Origin: Anthostomella pinea
Lineage: Eukaryota; Ascomycota; Sordariomycetes; Xylariales; Xylariaceae
Length of the DNA stretch: 64,000 nucleotides
Assembly (NCBI GenBank): GCA_963556695.1
Contig: CAUWAG010000010.1
Location: 4,960,001-5,024,000, forward strand
Direction of reading: 5' to 3'
The position numbers and the translations under genes were made by a program. The stretch's first letter is position 1, and each line of letters opens with the position of its first letter. Positions 52,801 to 64,000 of this stretch are shown here, one piece after another. The notes under the pieces were generated by a model. The model saw only the letters and a list, made by a program, of their open reading frames with translations, made no database searches and was not told the origin of the DNA.

Positions 52801-54984
52801 TTCGTGTCGTCTCGAACCTTGGGACATAGGTACTGTCAGCTCAGCCCGGTGCTACCGAGTACGAAAGCACGAGTTTTGACGTTCAACCGGTCACTACATG
52901 TTCCAACGAATGAGCTACAGCCAGTGAGAGTGCGTGGCCTGGAGTGGCCATTGATGGCTTTTGTTTCTGGGAGTGTTATGCTGGCTGGTTGGAGGTATCG
53001 TCTTTTGACTATGAGGGCTTTGAGCCCACGGGGATGTACCCAGTGAGCTTCATGTCAAAGCATTCCTCCCCATGGGGGTGTTCGACCCAGACGGAAAATA
53101 GGTTCGGTTGAAGGACATTGGGGTTGATTGGTGTGTGTAGAAGCAGAAATCTCACGATGGGACGGCGCATGCACATCAATTGGCCCCTGTTCCCTCGAAC
53201 GGAACTCAGCGCTGTTCGCCGCCTGTAGTTGCAGCACTTATGCATGTCACCTATCACTTCATGCTCCAACCCCCAAATTCGCTATCGTTCTGTGCTGATC
53301 GTCAGGAAGAGTTACCCTTGATCCCGTCCACTGTTACCAGGATCGTTGATCAAGATCTCCCGGGAAAAAAGGCTCGATGGTCCCCAAACTCTTAGAGTCC
53401 ATAGGCTCTGTTGTTCACAACGCCCGACAACTTCATCAGACCCAGACCCAGACCCAGTAGATCTCTAGGTGTGTACTCACTCATATGGGGGGTCCGTGCG
53501 TGCTTTTCTTCAACGTGAATTGGCTTCTCCTGGTAGGCCCTAGTACCAGAAGCTTCACACAACCTCCAGCCAAGTCACCGATCAATCATCACCGCCCCCC
53601 GGAAAGCCGGTCACTCGACCCTCACTCTGAGTGGGAACTCCACTCATATGGAGTTGGTAGCCGCATGCAACAAAGCATTGATGCAGGTGCAAGGTTCTGA
53701 GCAGCAAGACAATGACTGCCATCGCCGGGTGCTTGCGTGATCCTTTGCAGGACTGATAATATGAGTTGCGACGAGTCGTCTTTCCGTAGCACACGGGGAG
53801 AGACAAGCAATGAAAGTCATGTTCTGACCTCGATCGGCAACAGTGCTGAGACACGGACCATGATATAGTAAGCCTTTCTCCGCACGGCAACAATTTTCGG
53901 TGTGAGTCTGGCAAGGGATTCGTCGAGCCTTATCGAGGTTCGTCATGTGCCGGGACACCACAATGACAAAACCAATCCAACGTATCGGTAAAAGTCAATC
54001 AGAGCAGCAAGCACTACACCAGATTGCCTCCGCGGTGGGGTTACTTGGCGGTTCGATCCGATGCAATTGGAGGGCCTGGGCGGGTTCGAATCTTCCTCTC
54101 AACACCATTAGAGCCTCACCGCTCTTTGAAACCAAGGGCATCCTCGCGTCACCACATCCCGTACGTTCGTAGAAGTCTGAAGAACGCCAAAGGACCGTGT
54201 CTCAAGCCCCGTCTTGCACAGGTCGGGAAACGAGCATACCAAATCCTCGGAGAGCCAAGCTTAATTGGAGTTCTGGCTGTGCAGAGTCTCGATCCATTGG
54301 TGCATCTCCAGTCAGGGCGATTAAGCCCAGACGTTTTATACTGGCGCTCCCAAAGTTTGTGTCCCGTCCTGTCCTCGAGCCACTCAGATGCCGACCCTGC
54401 TTCCCGGTAACGGTGACATCGGTCGTCGTTAAAGAGTCGACATCCGGCAAGTGCCTGACGGGGGCATCTGAGTTGACATTCGTGGACTGATCTTATGTCA
54501 TCGCATATTGCCCAAGTTTCGATATTCTTACCAGCGGTTCCTGACTTACATGGGGAAGGTTAAGCGGTGTCGCCACGAATAAGCCAGATGCGGTACAAAT
54601 CCCTTCCGCTTAGGTCGACAGTACCTTCTATATCCGTCTAGTGGTATGTGATTGTTGGTGTTTCGGGCTAGGAGTCCATGTCGGCCGTATCTCAAAGAAC
54701 GCCTCATCATTCTCATATCGATACCGTGGCGCGATAAGGGACCTATATCCTGCGTTTCGCCACACATTGAGACATTAGGTCGGGCCCAGAGGTGACCGGG
54801 ACTGCTGATCAGGCCGGCTCCAAGAGGGTGGATAGGCACCAAAGGAATAAGGCTGGAAGCTCATGTAAGGCTACTGTATCACCTAGAGTTATCAGTTGTC
54901 GGAAGTTAGACAGCCTTGACTGGACACCGACGTACCTTTCTACAATGGTCTGGCCTGCCTCGAATGCGAAAGCGAAGGCAAACG
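52801..54984. other. Intergenic
   Basis: No coding region recognised. A GACCCA 6-base repeat (near 53441-53458) and two B-box-like GGTTCGA sequences near 54052 and 54082 were seen; the latter do not fold with an A box into a tRNA. Confidence 0.5.
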
Positions 54985-55930
54985 ACTCATTTGAGCCGCT
55001 TACCTCAGCCAACGATGGGTGGTCTGCGTCATGGACTTCCATATCTGCAACGACTGCGCGATGGTCTGAAAGACACTTGTCGTCATCGGACTTGTCGGGC
55101 AAGGCGCCAAAGATACGGCGACAAGCATCGCGCGGGTTTTAAACGAAGAGAAGTCGATTCGCCCTGGCTATTGTTCATCGGGCTCTCCGAAAGAGCTATA
55201 ATTGATTCGTTTCTTTGACGTTGGTGTCCGGGTATAAGTCGAGATATCGGTCGTGTTTTTGCCGGGAGTCGTAATTGCCCTGTATGCTGTCTTCTGGGTG
55301 CCATTGAAGTCACCAGCCAGAAAGACAGCACAACAACCCAACTGTCGTTGTACCACAAATCCGTTGTCCCGCAAGATCCAAAGTAGTCTTGCACTTTCCT
55401 CCCTCGGGATGATCCTTGTGGTTCATATGTCTGATGCCCGGTGGTCTGCTCCATGTGTCTGACACACTTGTGGTCCGTCCATACGCGTGTTCCGCAACAA
55501 CACGGGCCGTTCGGCCGTGAGATGGCCAAAAGTCCTGATGACAACGGATCAATTTTGGTGCAGCATCCCAAGCCCTCGATGGTGACTTCAGGTTTCGCTC
55601 AGCCAGTACGTTTCTGTCGCTCACCTCTCAAGGTCGTTGAATGTGAAATAGAGAAATAGAGGAGCTTCCTCATCACTCCGACCTGCCTGCTCCTCTACCA
55701 ACCCCGACATGGGTTGAGTTCGCCCCAGGTGACGTCCTGAATAGCCTTCAGTCGTGTATGCAAGGCCTCGTGCGGACAGAGGAAAGCACCGGATCGGCCA
55801 CAGGTACTGAATCGGAGCTGTGAGCGAAGCCCGGGACATATAGTAGTCCATGGTTTCCCTTTCGGAGATGGACATTGGGTAACGAAGCGGATGTTGACTG
55901 TGATTAATCGTTGAAGATCCCCATCGAAGG
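54985..55930 (-). pseudogene. Endonuclease/exonuclease/phosphatase-family protein, degraded
   Basis: Read on the minus strand, family motifs appear in the right order but in shifting frames. TVNIRF with KGKPWTTICPGLRSQL comes first, then FLCPHEALHTRLKAIQDV (counterpart of the FICLQEVL strand), HVGVGRGAGRS, a strand ending VVAEHAYG (counterpart of the NTHLD strand), FLAGDFN near 55303-55314, RINYSSFGEPDE, RIDF, and finally LSDHRAVVADMEV near 55040-55072. An in-frame TAG lies between GEPDEQ and PGRIDF, and at least three frame changes are needed. One could be a real intron (GTGAGC near 55620). The family hydrolyses phosphodiesters or phosphomonoesters with a metal ion, and many fungal members are secreted. 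The key GDFN and SDHR motifs are intact, but the gene as a whole cannot be translated. Confidence 0.75.
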
Positions 55931-58746
55931 TCACTTCTGCTGAAAGTGCGCCATGCCTTTGGAAACGGCCGAGATTTCTCTACCAGCAGAGTGTGACATG
56001 CCAGGCGCTTCGTGCGAAATCCGACCCACTGGCTCTGTTATCTGAGACCCTGATAAGCGTGAATATCCCAAGATACGAACCCTCGATGATTTTGACAGAC
56101 TGAACTTGGCAGATGGCTTATACGTCGACGTGACGAAATCAAGTTATTCGAAGCTTCCGAATGAGAAAGAGACGTCTGTCCAAGAACAGTGGGCTGACCT
56201 TGTGAATACAGTAGGCACCTAAATCACTTAGCCGGGTAGCGATCGACGATCGTTGATGGGAACTGGGAGGAAAGGCTTCGCGATAGGGACAAGTTGAGAG
56301 GAACCAAGACCAGGATTTGTAGCGTAAGTATTTATCGGGCAACCTTGGAACTCACATGAGCTACTGAACCAGGGCACGTGGTAAGGCACAACACGTGACG
56401 CACTGCTCCCTGCCAGCCTGCTCCCCCCAGCCTGTCCCACCTCGAATGCTGGGCACTCTGGGCGGGAACTCCTTTGGGCTCACGGCTGCAGCCCTACAAA
56501 CTCAATTATCTGCATCTCCAGCCCATCAGATCTTCGGATCTCCGGACCAACACCATGCTTGTCGGCCTTGCAGATGCGTGGAGTCGAATCTACGCGTCAA
56601 CGACCATCCCGGCTTGTCTGCTTGTGTCCCTCAATCTACTACCAACCGCTTCCTCGACTACATGTACTTCGACCTTGCCCAACCCCCAATTCCCAACCCC
56701 TCAAGGCTCAAGGTCCCCGGCACCCTGACGCTGCGGGTTAGGTAGCATTCTGGATGGTTGCTCTGCCCTGTTCTGCCCTGTTCTGCCCATCGCGAGCCAG
56801 AGTGACTGTTCAATATCCTCGTTTCGCTCTGGATTTGCAAGTCGTCTGATCATCTGCGGGAGTGCTTGTCGCGGTCTCGTGGAAAAACCTGGAAATATCC
56901 ACAGCTGTCCCAGTCAAGATACGAACGCTGCTGACTAATGATTCATGAAGCTCTCGCTAAACACACAGTCCGACTACAGTAGCTGTAGTCTAACGTATCT
57001 TGCAGACGGATAGATCTATGGACTAACCTTCTCCACCAACTCGCATCCCGTCCGAAGGCGCATCAGATTTGTCGAGTTTGGATTATCTGAACGAAGGCCG
57101 AAGAGGTCTATCTGACCTGTCCTGGACTAGTTACTTGATTCATGTAACCCCAAGGGATACATGTGTCTCTCTTCACGAGCCCGGTCCCGGCCGAGAGTGT
57201 GTGGTGATTCAAGCCCGGCACAGCGGAGGATATGATGAGCATTACGAATCCATCACGCACTGGAGCCTCCTCCGCCTCCTCTGTTGCGTGGAAGCTGTTG
57301 ATAAGCCGCATCATCTGATACTGTTGAGACCACCAACACCAGTCCTATGTGCCAAACTAGCCGGCCTGTTAGTTCCCTCTAGCCCTTCGAACCAAGGTTG
57401 CGGGCATGCCAGACTCCAGTGCCCACAGATTGCCGGCTCGCATCTTGGCCGAAAGCTGGTGGTGGGGTGTCGAGTGTGGTCGGGGTGGTGTCCAGCAGTG
57501 TCGGGCGAATAACATCGCACAGCCTTCCCACAAGCAACGGGCAGGAATGGCATTTTCTTGCCCTTATTCTGCCATTTGCGATGGTGGTGACCGACTTTGC
57601 CATTGTCACTAGACTCGGGGTTCATATCGCCGACGACACCTCCGGGAATGCCCTGTCTGCTACCTCACCTTGGGCCTTGGGTAAGGTGCTCAGGCGACAT
57701 GGCGCCGCATAGCGCGGCTACCTGTCAATTTGCCAGCATGTCAAAGTCGACTTCCAGCCTCGACCATCTAGTGAGGGCCACTGAGGGGTCTTCTTGCGTG
57801 CGCGAGAACCCAAGTGGAATTGTATTGGCCGCGCCACAGCCAGGCATCGCGTCGCATGCAAGGTACGCTGCACTGCAGTGCGTACGCCCCGATCCTGAAG
57901 TCAGGCAGTCCGATCAACCGAGACAAGAGGCTAATGACACGAAGGCTCACGAGCCTACCAGAGTCACTATCAAATACAACCACAGTTACCCCCGGGCTCG
58001 AGGTGTGGGTGCTTTCAGCAGACGGTGGGTGGGTGCAGCAGCGTCAGATGCCTATCTGACCGAACTGATGGTGGCCTCCTGTCTCACCGACTCGCTCACT
58101 AGCAGGCGACCTGCCTGCTCGTATTTCTACTAAGGGGCCATCCGCTGCACACCACCAGCCCGACTATCAGCGAGCGCGCACACCATCCCAGACGCGCGGT
58201 GCCGCTTCGGGGAACTCGTTTCCTTGGTTCTTACGTCTGCGACTTTGCTGGGTGATTCACTGCGACAGAACACCGCCCGTCGCGCCGTCGTATTCGGTAG
58301 TGGGTTGTGTCGCAGCTGCGGCGCCCTGTTGACCACCCTGTTGACCACCCTCTTCTCCGCCTGTCAACTCACAAGGCAGCATCTTAAATCGACGGGTGAC
58401 TAACAAATCACTGGCCTTCTGGACCCTGCGCTTCCGAGTCTTCTGCCCTAGTGGCAGTATATATAGCTGCGGCATATCCCCCATCTCCTTCTGCCTCGTA
58501 CCACTCTGTGTTTCACGATTCATCACTTGTCGGCTCGAAGTTCGTATCCGATTCCGTCTTCTAGCACACCCTTTTTGCCGAACTGAGTCTGGCACCGTCA
58601 ACATTATACCGGAGGTGGCAGGATAAGAAGGGCTTTCTCCCCACTGCTAGCAGCTCGAGGGCAACCGTCTGCGGGAATGGTCGCCTTGTTTTGAGCCGCC
58701 TCTCCTACCCAACCTCATCTCTCCATCCCGCTGGTAGTCATTCAAT
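55931..58746. other. Intergenic
   Basis: About 2.8 kb without a recognised gene. A short CTGCCCTGTT tandem (near 56762-56786) and a 12-base GTTGACCACCCT duplication (58327-58350) are present. The right end is the promoter of the gene at 58747. Confidence 0.5.
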
Positions 58747-59514
58747 ATGCCTATGATACCAGTGAGCGGCCCTCGGCCACAGCCTGACTCATGGCCTTCG
58801 AGTCCTGGCCGTCTTACCCCGTCATTGGATGATGACTACACATCAACAGACGACGACGACCTCGACCTACCCTCATTTCATGAAAACCCCCTGACCTATT
58901 TCTTAACACCCGCCCCTGCCAAAGACGATGAGCTCGAATTCAACTTTGACTTTGATGCTGGTATCGAGGACTCCAGCAACCCGCGGGACATCGTTCGAAG
59001 TATAAGTCCGTCGACTCTCGATGGCCTCAAGCGGTACAATCCCAAATACAAAGCTTCCGACTGTGCCGTCTTGGATGACGACGAAGACGACAATGAGGAC
59101 TACATCCGCTTCAAGCCTCAGAAGTCCCTCCCCTTCGGCTTCGAGGATTACTTCGACCACCCAAAGCACAATTCTCCCCAAGACACCCTATCTCGGAGCA
59201 CAGAAGCACTCCTGTCACCCAGGGCATTCCATGTTGGATCGCCTCGGGGTCGCCCATCCAAGCGATTTGCGCCACCCCGTCGATCTTTCCCGAAGAGGCC
59301 TCAGAGCCTGTCAATTCAGCGGCGACACTCATGGCGGGAGCCGAGTCCCGACGTCTGGTCCATCGAGGAGGAACCCGAGAAGGAAACTATGAGCGAGATG
59401 GGAATGAGCGTTGGAGATCTCCAGGACGCTCAGGAGGACAAGACACAACCAATAGACATACCGGCTGCAAAGCCAAAGAAGATAGTTCGGTTCATTCTGC
59501 CGGCCGAGGAGTAA
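58747..59514 (+). CDS. Acidic, disordered conserved fungal protein, 255 aa
   Basis: Intronless, from ATG 58747 to TAA 59512-59514. The N-terminal half is acidic (DDDYTSTDDDDLDLPSF; ELEFNFDFDAG; DDDEDDNEDY). The middle has SP motifs and a basic Pro/Arg-rich stretch (RPSKRFAPPRRSFPKRPQ). The end carries a short KKIVRFILPAEE motif typical of a small conserved ascomycete family of unknown function. No signal peptide, membrane segment or catalytic motif. Its negative/positive two-part charge suggests a binding or regulatory protein (inference). Confidence 0.8.
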   Translation: MPMIPVSGPRPQPDSWPSSPGRLTPSLDDDYTSTDDDDLDLPSFHENPLTYFLTPAPAKDDELEFNFDFDAGIEDSSNPRDIVRSISPSTLDGLKRYNPKYKASDCAVLDDDEDDNEDYIRFKPQKSLPFGFEDYFDHPKHNSPQDTLSRSTEALLSPRAFHVGSPRGRPSKRFAPPRRSFPKRPQSLSIQRRHSWREPSPDVWSIEEEPEKETMSEMGMSVGDLQDAQEDKTQPIDIPAAKPKKIVRFILPAEE

Positions 59515-62018
59515 TTCTTGACTGCCTGGGTTTCATCATCGTCACTTGGCATATCTGGCTTGCATACATACGGAGTTGGGATTTTCTTTTGTGTTTCTCT
59601 GGCATCGCTGTCATTGCTATCATCATCTCCTTGCTATCATCATCTCCTTGCTGCATGGGTCTTGGGGCTGGCACGGCATCGCACATCAGATTGGTTGGAC
59701 ATAGGGATACCCATTTTGCAGCGTCTCTAGCAGATGCGTTTTCTCATTGCATATCTATCTATTAATTATCTGAAGACATCTTCATTCTACTCTGCACAAT
59801 GACTTGCCTAAACACTTGACATGTGATGTCCCATGGTGCCCCTCACTTGACACCCAACGACAGAGGTAGGCTCCCCAGTGAACTAGCCCATGAAGCAAGT
59901 ACGGCTTGTAACAAACAAGCTGGTCTCCTCCGGAGCGCACATCCATGCCTCCCTAAACAAGGAGAGGAGCTCATCAGAAACCGGTTCATGCACTAGAACA
60001 GACACACCAAATGCCTGCTACCGACCGCTCCGAGCGGTCAGTCCGCTCGGAACAAACCACCTCTACTACCATCGTCCACCCACCCGCCTTCCCCAGCCAC
60101 CCAATCAGGCGTCGATCGCATCCCAGCCCGATGGTAACGTCGCCGCTATCTGCTTACTTCTGTCATCGGTCCTCAGCCCTACGGCATGCATCCCTCGCAT
60201 ATGTATCCGCATGTATGCATGTACGGATCAGCAGCAAGGGAGGGGATTAGGTCTGGGTCTGTCTAGGCCTCCTCGTGGACGGTCACACGACTGAGCTGAT
60301 GCTCACGTCTTCGCATTCTGGATGATGTATCATATTATGCAAGCACGTTGGTTGTCGACCCCGATGAAAGACGCAGGAGGGAGGTCAGCAAGATTACCCG
60401 ATGCGGACATGCACCAAGTGGCGGTCAACCAATGGCATGACGTGAGACCGTTGGAGTTCTTGTAGCCTCTAGCCTCTAGTCCTGTCAATGCTGCATGGTT
60501 CATGGGGGACGGGTGGTATGGCTGGGGATGGATGCATTGAACCGATCGTGTAATGTGTCCGGGGCATGCTTATTGGGTCTCCCTGACCGCCAAATATCTG
60601 TGAAACGGTATTATGCGAGAAGGGTCTTGTGGCTTGCTGTTCGGCTCGGTCGTACCGGCCTGCTGGGTCAGTCTATCCTGTGTGTTTGGGGAGTGGACTA
60701 GCACTAGGCCGTTGAGCTTGCTTAGCCCTTGGGGAGATAATCATGCGGCTTGTTTATTTATTATTCTGATATAAGAGTTGCGTAGGCTACTTGACTCCGC
60801 TTCCAGGGACCTTGGCGAATTGCGTCGGTAAGGTTTTATTTCAGTCAGTGAATCATTACAGACGAGTATGTGATCACCACAACATAAGACACGTGCTCGT
60901 TGGATCACCTTCCTGGCTGCTGGTCTGTGATTTATAACCTTTCTGTCTCTTACGCATCCCTTGAATGCGGCACGGGTGCTGTTGTATCACAGGCTGACAC
61001 CAGGTGTGACTCCGTCCGCCACCCCCACGTCCCACGTTACTCGGATTACCAACAGCGATCTCACGTTGACATCGGTAAGGCGGCTGTGTTCTTCATGATC
61101 GAAAGCTTACACACCTTCTCTTGACCATTGTGACGCTCCTCGGCGTTGTAGTATGTCAGCGGTTTTTAGGTACTTGATAAGCCCCTTGGTAATGGCGTGA
61201 GGTGGGCAGTGGTGTGAGCTGAGCTCGACAGTATCCCCAGTGTCTTTTAGCTATCTCTGAAGAGCATCTCTACTCCCATATATGAGCTCCTTCACCACGA
61301 TGTATCTGTCCAATATATGGTCACATCCACCCATACGCATACAAGCGCTCTACAGTAGCAAAGTCGCTCCAAGATAGGGGGCCTTAAGCGGATGCGGCAG
61401 GAGGTATGTTACGCTTGGGGTATGTGTGAATCGGTTGCTTTTCTATTGGTAGGCATGAATACGACAGCCATTATAGGAGACTGCGAGCAAGATACATTGC
61501 ATCAACAGGTTTCTCTTGTTAATGAACTTAGGACCGTCCATGTCCGGGGGCGCACCTAGGTTTCGCCCGGGAAACCCCCAGTATGAAGATTGGCCGTATG
61601 GACGTCTGGCCTCCAGTACAGACATTGGCTTACAGGACAGCCTCATCACAAGAATTAATTCCTTCTTTTCCTCTGAAGAGTTTTCATCTAGCAATGGTAT
61701 GTTTCCTTTTACCTGCACCTGGGCTGGAACCCAAGGCTTTGAAGCGAAGCTTGCGACAAGAGCTGTTGAGAGTCACGATGTGTACTTCATGGGTTTACTA
61801 ACCGAGTCTCGCGGTTTAAAGAATGCCCTTAGGTCGCAGTCTTATATGCGTGCCGGGGAAGGGTAATCTGTAAATATTCATCCACACACAGAGCTTTCTC
61901 TAGTTAACCACAGAAGCTCACCCCATACGCGTTTTTGATATCGAGCGACCCAAGGCGGAAATCCTCACTCCCCGCACATCAAACAGAAACACACCATTCA
62001 GAAGTCCTGAACATGCGA
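59515..62018. other. Intergenic
   Basis: No gene recognised. A perfect 17-base tandem duplication (TTGCTATCATCATCTCC, 59614-59647) lies in the 3' flank of the preceding gene. Confidence 0.5.
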
Positions 62019-62555
62019 CTAAACATCCCCCTCAGCCTGCTTCCGCGCAACATGCTCCCGCAGCTTCGGAAAGAAAGCCTGAGTATTCGCCGAGTCGACC
62101 CACTCGAAGAAGCGCGTGACCTTGTCGCCCGCCTCGTTGAAGTGGAAGATGAGCATGTACTCGTTGGCGTAGGGCCCGATGTCGGTGGTCGCCGTGCTGC
62201 GCGCCCACAGCACCACGTTGTTGGCGCGATCGTCCTCGAACACTTCGTTCACCTCGACCTTGAAGTCGCGGAAGTGCGGCAGCATCCCTGCAAAGAAAAC
62301 TTCGTAGGCTGCGTTGTCCATGGCTGGACGACCAAGGGACTCTGATAAGGATGAGGGATAGTGTCAGGCTGGCCGTATGGAGGGAAGGGCTTGGAGTCTA
62401 GGAGGAATTGGCTTACTGGGCAGAACCTGGGTGATGCAGTCGTCGCTGCGGACGGCCATGATCTTCTCCATCGTCCACGAGTTGTAGGCGTCTATAACGG
62501 CCAGTGCCGTCTGGCGCCGCCGAGACGGCGCGGAACTGCTAGTTGGCTGGCTCAT
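62019..62555 (-). CDS. SnoaL/NTF2-like fold protein, 153 aa, one intron
   Basis: Exon 1 62555-62417 and exon 2 62341-62019; the 75-bp intron (GTAAGC..TATCAG) joins VLPKSLGRPAMDN in frame, 154 codons in all. After a Ser-rich start comes an initial helix (QTALAVIDAYNSWTMEKIMA), then the cone-shaped alpha+beta layout of the NTF2/SnoaL superfamily: FKVEVNEVFEDD, VVLWARSTATTDIG, YANEYMLIFHFN and VTRFFEWVDSA. In fungi such small proteins are either cyclases/dehydratases of secondary metabolism or small-molecule binders of unknown role. No polyketide synthase or other cluster gene is nearby, so the function stays open. No signal peptide; probably cytosolic. Confidence 0.87.
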
Positions 62556-63065
62556 GTCCGCTCGCTTTGATGGAAGCTGTGATGGCAAGTGACGCTGCGA
62601 AGCTCAAGATAACATCGAAGTTGAGGATTCGAAGGGTTTACTCTCAGTCATTGGATGGCCAAGGAGTCAGCTGGAGGGTATTTCGGCATTTGAGCGGCGG
62701 GGTTGACATGTAACCCATGTAAGCCTCACTGTTAACATTGCAGTGCATGTGTAAGCCAGCTCTTGACGTATGGGAACGAGAAACAGATATCGGTACAACT
62801 CTTGGTATATTCGAATGGTCCCCAACTAATCGCAAAGTGTAATGAAGCACCAGATGAACGCCGCGACCAAGTACCCAATGCGTATACCCTTATATCCAAG
62901 TCCTTTTTCGGGTTGTTCCCATCACGAACGCCGTCTTCGCCATCCCTATGCCTCGACCGTAGATTGACATCTGATATACCCGTCGCTCATCCATATGCAG
63001 CCCAGTACCCAAGAACCCCGACGTGAAAGCAACACCATATCAACCAGACCGACGCTCAGTACCGT
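62556..63065. other. Short intergenic region
   Basis: Nothing recognisable between the SnoaL gene start and the 3' end of the small secreted protein gene. Confidence 0.5.
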
Positions 63066-63467
63066 CTACCCGCACGTCGCAGAGCTCAGATCCGGGTGCC
63101 CCTTGGGCCCCAGACTCTGGATCGTGCATTTCTGCTCGTCGCCATTTGCGATCGCGCACTGCAGAAGATATCATCAGCATCTCTTCGCCTCGATCCCAGT
63201 GTTATATGATTATCGCGTAGGTGGACAAGAAATATGTGGGATGTACGGTTCCAGTTGTACAATAGGCCTTCTCGGTGACGTTACGTGTGTTATAGCAAAT
63301 GTTGTGGTAGGAGTTGCAGATCTAACCACCAACGTTAGCAGGCGCCCATAGCGTAGCCAGGGAGAAGGCCGAGAGAAGGCCAAGAGAAGTCGTGGACTTA
63401 CACCCTCGATGTCGGCGACGGCTACAGAACCGAGGGCTAGCAGGATTGCGGCGGTGGTTAGATGCAT
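63066..63467 (-). CDS. Small secreted cysteine-rich protein, 77 aa, three exons
   Basis: Exons 63467-63402, 63321-63247 and 63158-63066, with phase-0 introns of 80 and 88 bp. Intron 1 has GTAAGT, CTAAC and TTAG; intron 2 has GTACAT, CTGAT and CTGCAG. The model gives exactly 78 codons. Residues 1-18 (MHLTTAAILLALGSVAVA) are a signal peptide. The mature part has six cysteines at 24, 31, 43, 48, 58 and 76 and one N-glycosylation site (NVT at 36-38). Each exon is too short to be seen as an ORF, but all three join without a stop and exon 3 adds three cysteines. No domain is known. Secreted cysteine-rich proteins of this type are often effectors; that is inference. It shows no clear similarity to the protein at 8836 beyond size and cysteine number. 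Confidence 0.75.
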
Positions 63468-64000
63468 GTGTGCGGCGTAGTATCTAGGTCTGCGGCGTAG
63501 TATGCGGGATAGGTCCAGGTGGAGCTTCAATAAAACTACGATTGATCAAAGAATGGTCAAGTAGCCGTGGTCGTCGAGGTATGCGTCCGTGGTCTCAGCG
63601 TGGGTGGAAGAGTTAGAGCTGTATCTATGGTCTTTGCTCTCGAGTGTCTTGCCTACTGACATGGACAAGATTCGATCCCATAAACGTGAGTAGGCAGTGG
63701 ATCAGAGTAGCAGTTCGCCCGGTCCACTGGAGATGACACGTTTGGGGCATTTTGAGTTCTTTAGCACGAGCTTTCTAACCCCAGACTTCCTATTGAGAGA
63801 CGGTGTCTTCCGAACAGGCACCAGCGAAATGGCCAAGTAGCCGTGGTCGTTGGTGGACTCTCATGATCTCATCACGGTCGTTGCCGTCGACCCACCGGAT
63901 CCGTTAAGTTTTGACTACCTACACGGGCGGAAATCTAAACAGAGGTGTCCAGCGGAATCCTTACGCCGACGGTATGGTCCCTTAGGTAATCACACAGAAT
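63468..64000. other. Window end, with a 25-bp direct repeat
   Basis: No gene recognised. AATGGTCAAGTAGCCGTGGT (63552 on) recurs as AATGGCCAAGTAGCCGTGGT (63828 on), extending to about 25 bases with two differences. This may be the edge of a repeated element beyond the window. Confidence 0.5.

Noticed and set aside
54050..54095. Two tRNA B-box-like GGTTCGA(A)TC sequences
   Set aside because: No A box at the right distance and no cloverleaf pairing on either strand.

Overview
The window looks like a piece of a filamentous ascomycete (Pezizomycotina) chromosome, probably a Sordariomycete. The evidence is short introns of about 50-150 bp with GT..AG borders and CTAAC/CTGAT branch sites, long disordered fungal-only proteins, a Zn2Cys6 regulator, a DUF6590 protein, Fot1/pogo-type transposon DNA, and a sharply two-part base composition with C-to-T damage typical of repeat-induced point mutation (RIP). 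Species cannot be set from sequence reading alone.

Layout. Bases 1 to about 6480 form a very AT-rich, gene-free block into which younger elements of normal composition have inserted: three solo LTRs with perfect 5-bp target duplications (1459-1657, 2209-2439, 4482-4708), a fourth LTR-like piece (5677-5833), and a 1.86-kb Fot1/pogo element (2508-4367) with 61-bp inverted repeats, TA target duplications and a transposase frame broken by two C-to-T stops. At the block edge lies a wrecked FAD monooxygenase (6504-7726), followed by a small secreted cysteine-rich protein gene (8836-9075). Bases 9.1-15.9 kb are gene-poor.

From 15.9 kb on, genes are ordinary and well separated: a 1482-aa disordered protein with a C-terminal methyltransferase-like domain (15964-20412), a short-chain dehydrogenase (22031-22927) convergent with a C2HC+Zn2Cys6 regulator (24756-23335), a Dcr2-like phosphatase (25973-27817), an F-box protein with two minisatellites and an extra 3' exon (32599-29855), an eight-exon DUF6590 protein (36771-34950), a coiled-coil protein (38785-40926), a possible small spliced gene (41637-41296), a single-pass membrane protein (46208-44853), a disordered protein (50346-48721), an acidic disordered protein (58747-59514), an NTF2/SnoaL-fold protein (62555-62019) and a three-exon small secreted cysteine-rich protein (63467-63066). 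Pseudogenes lie at 28366-28630 and 54985-55930. Two related TA-flanked MITEs are at 29146-29361 and 34027-34237, and a clustered inverted repeat is at 21463-21715.

No operon, CRISPR array, prophage or clear biosynthetic cluster is visible. The genes do not form an evident single pathway. The most distinctive content is the transposon and RIP history at the left end and the two effector-like secreted proteins, one beside that AT-rich block and one near the right end. Splice sites were derived by hand from frame continuity and consensus sites. They are predictions, but every spliced model closes on a whole number of codons.
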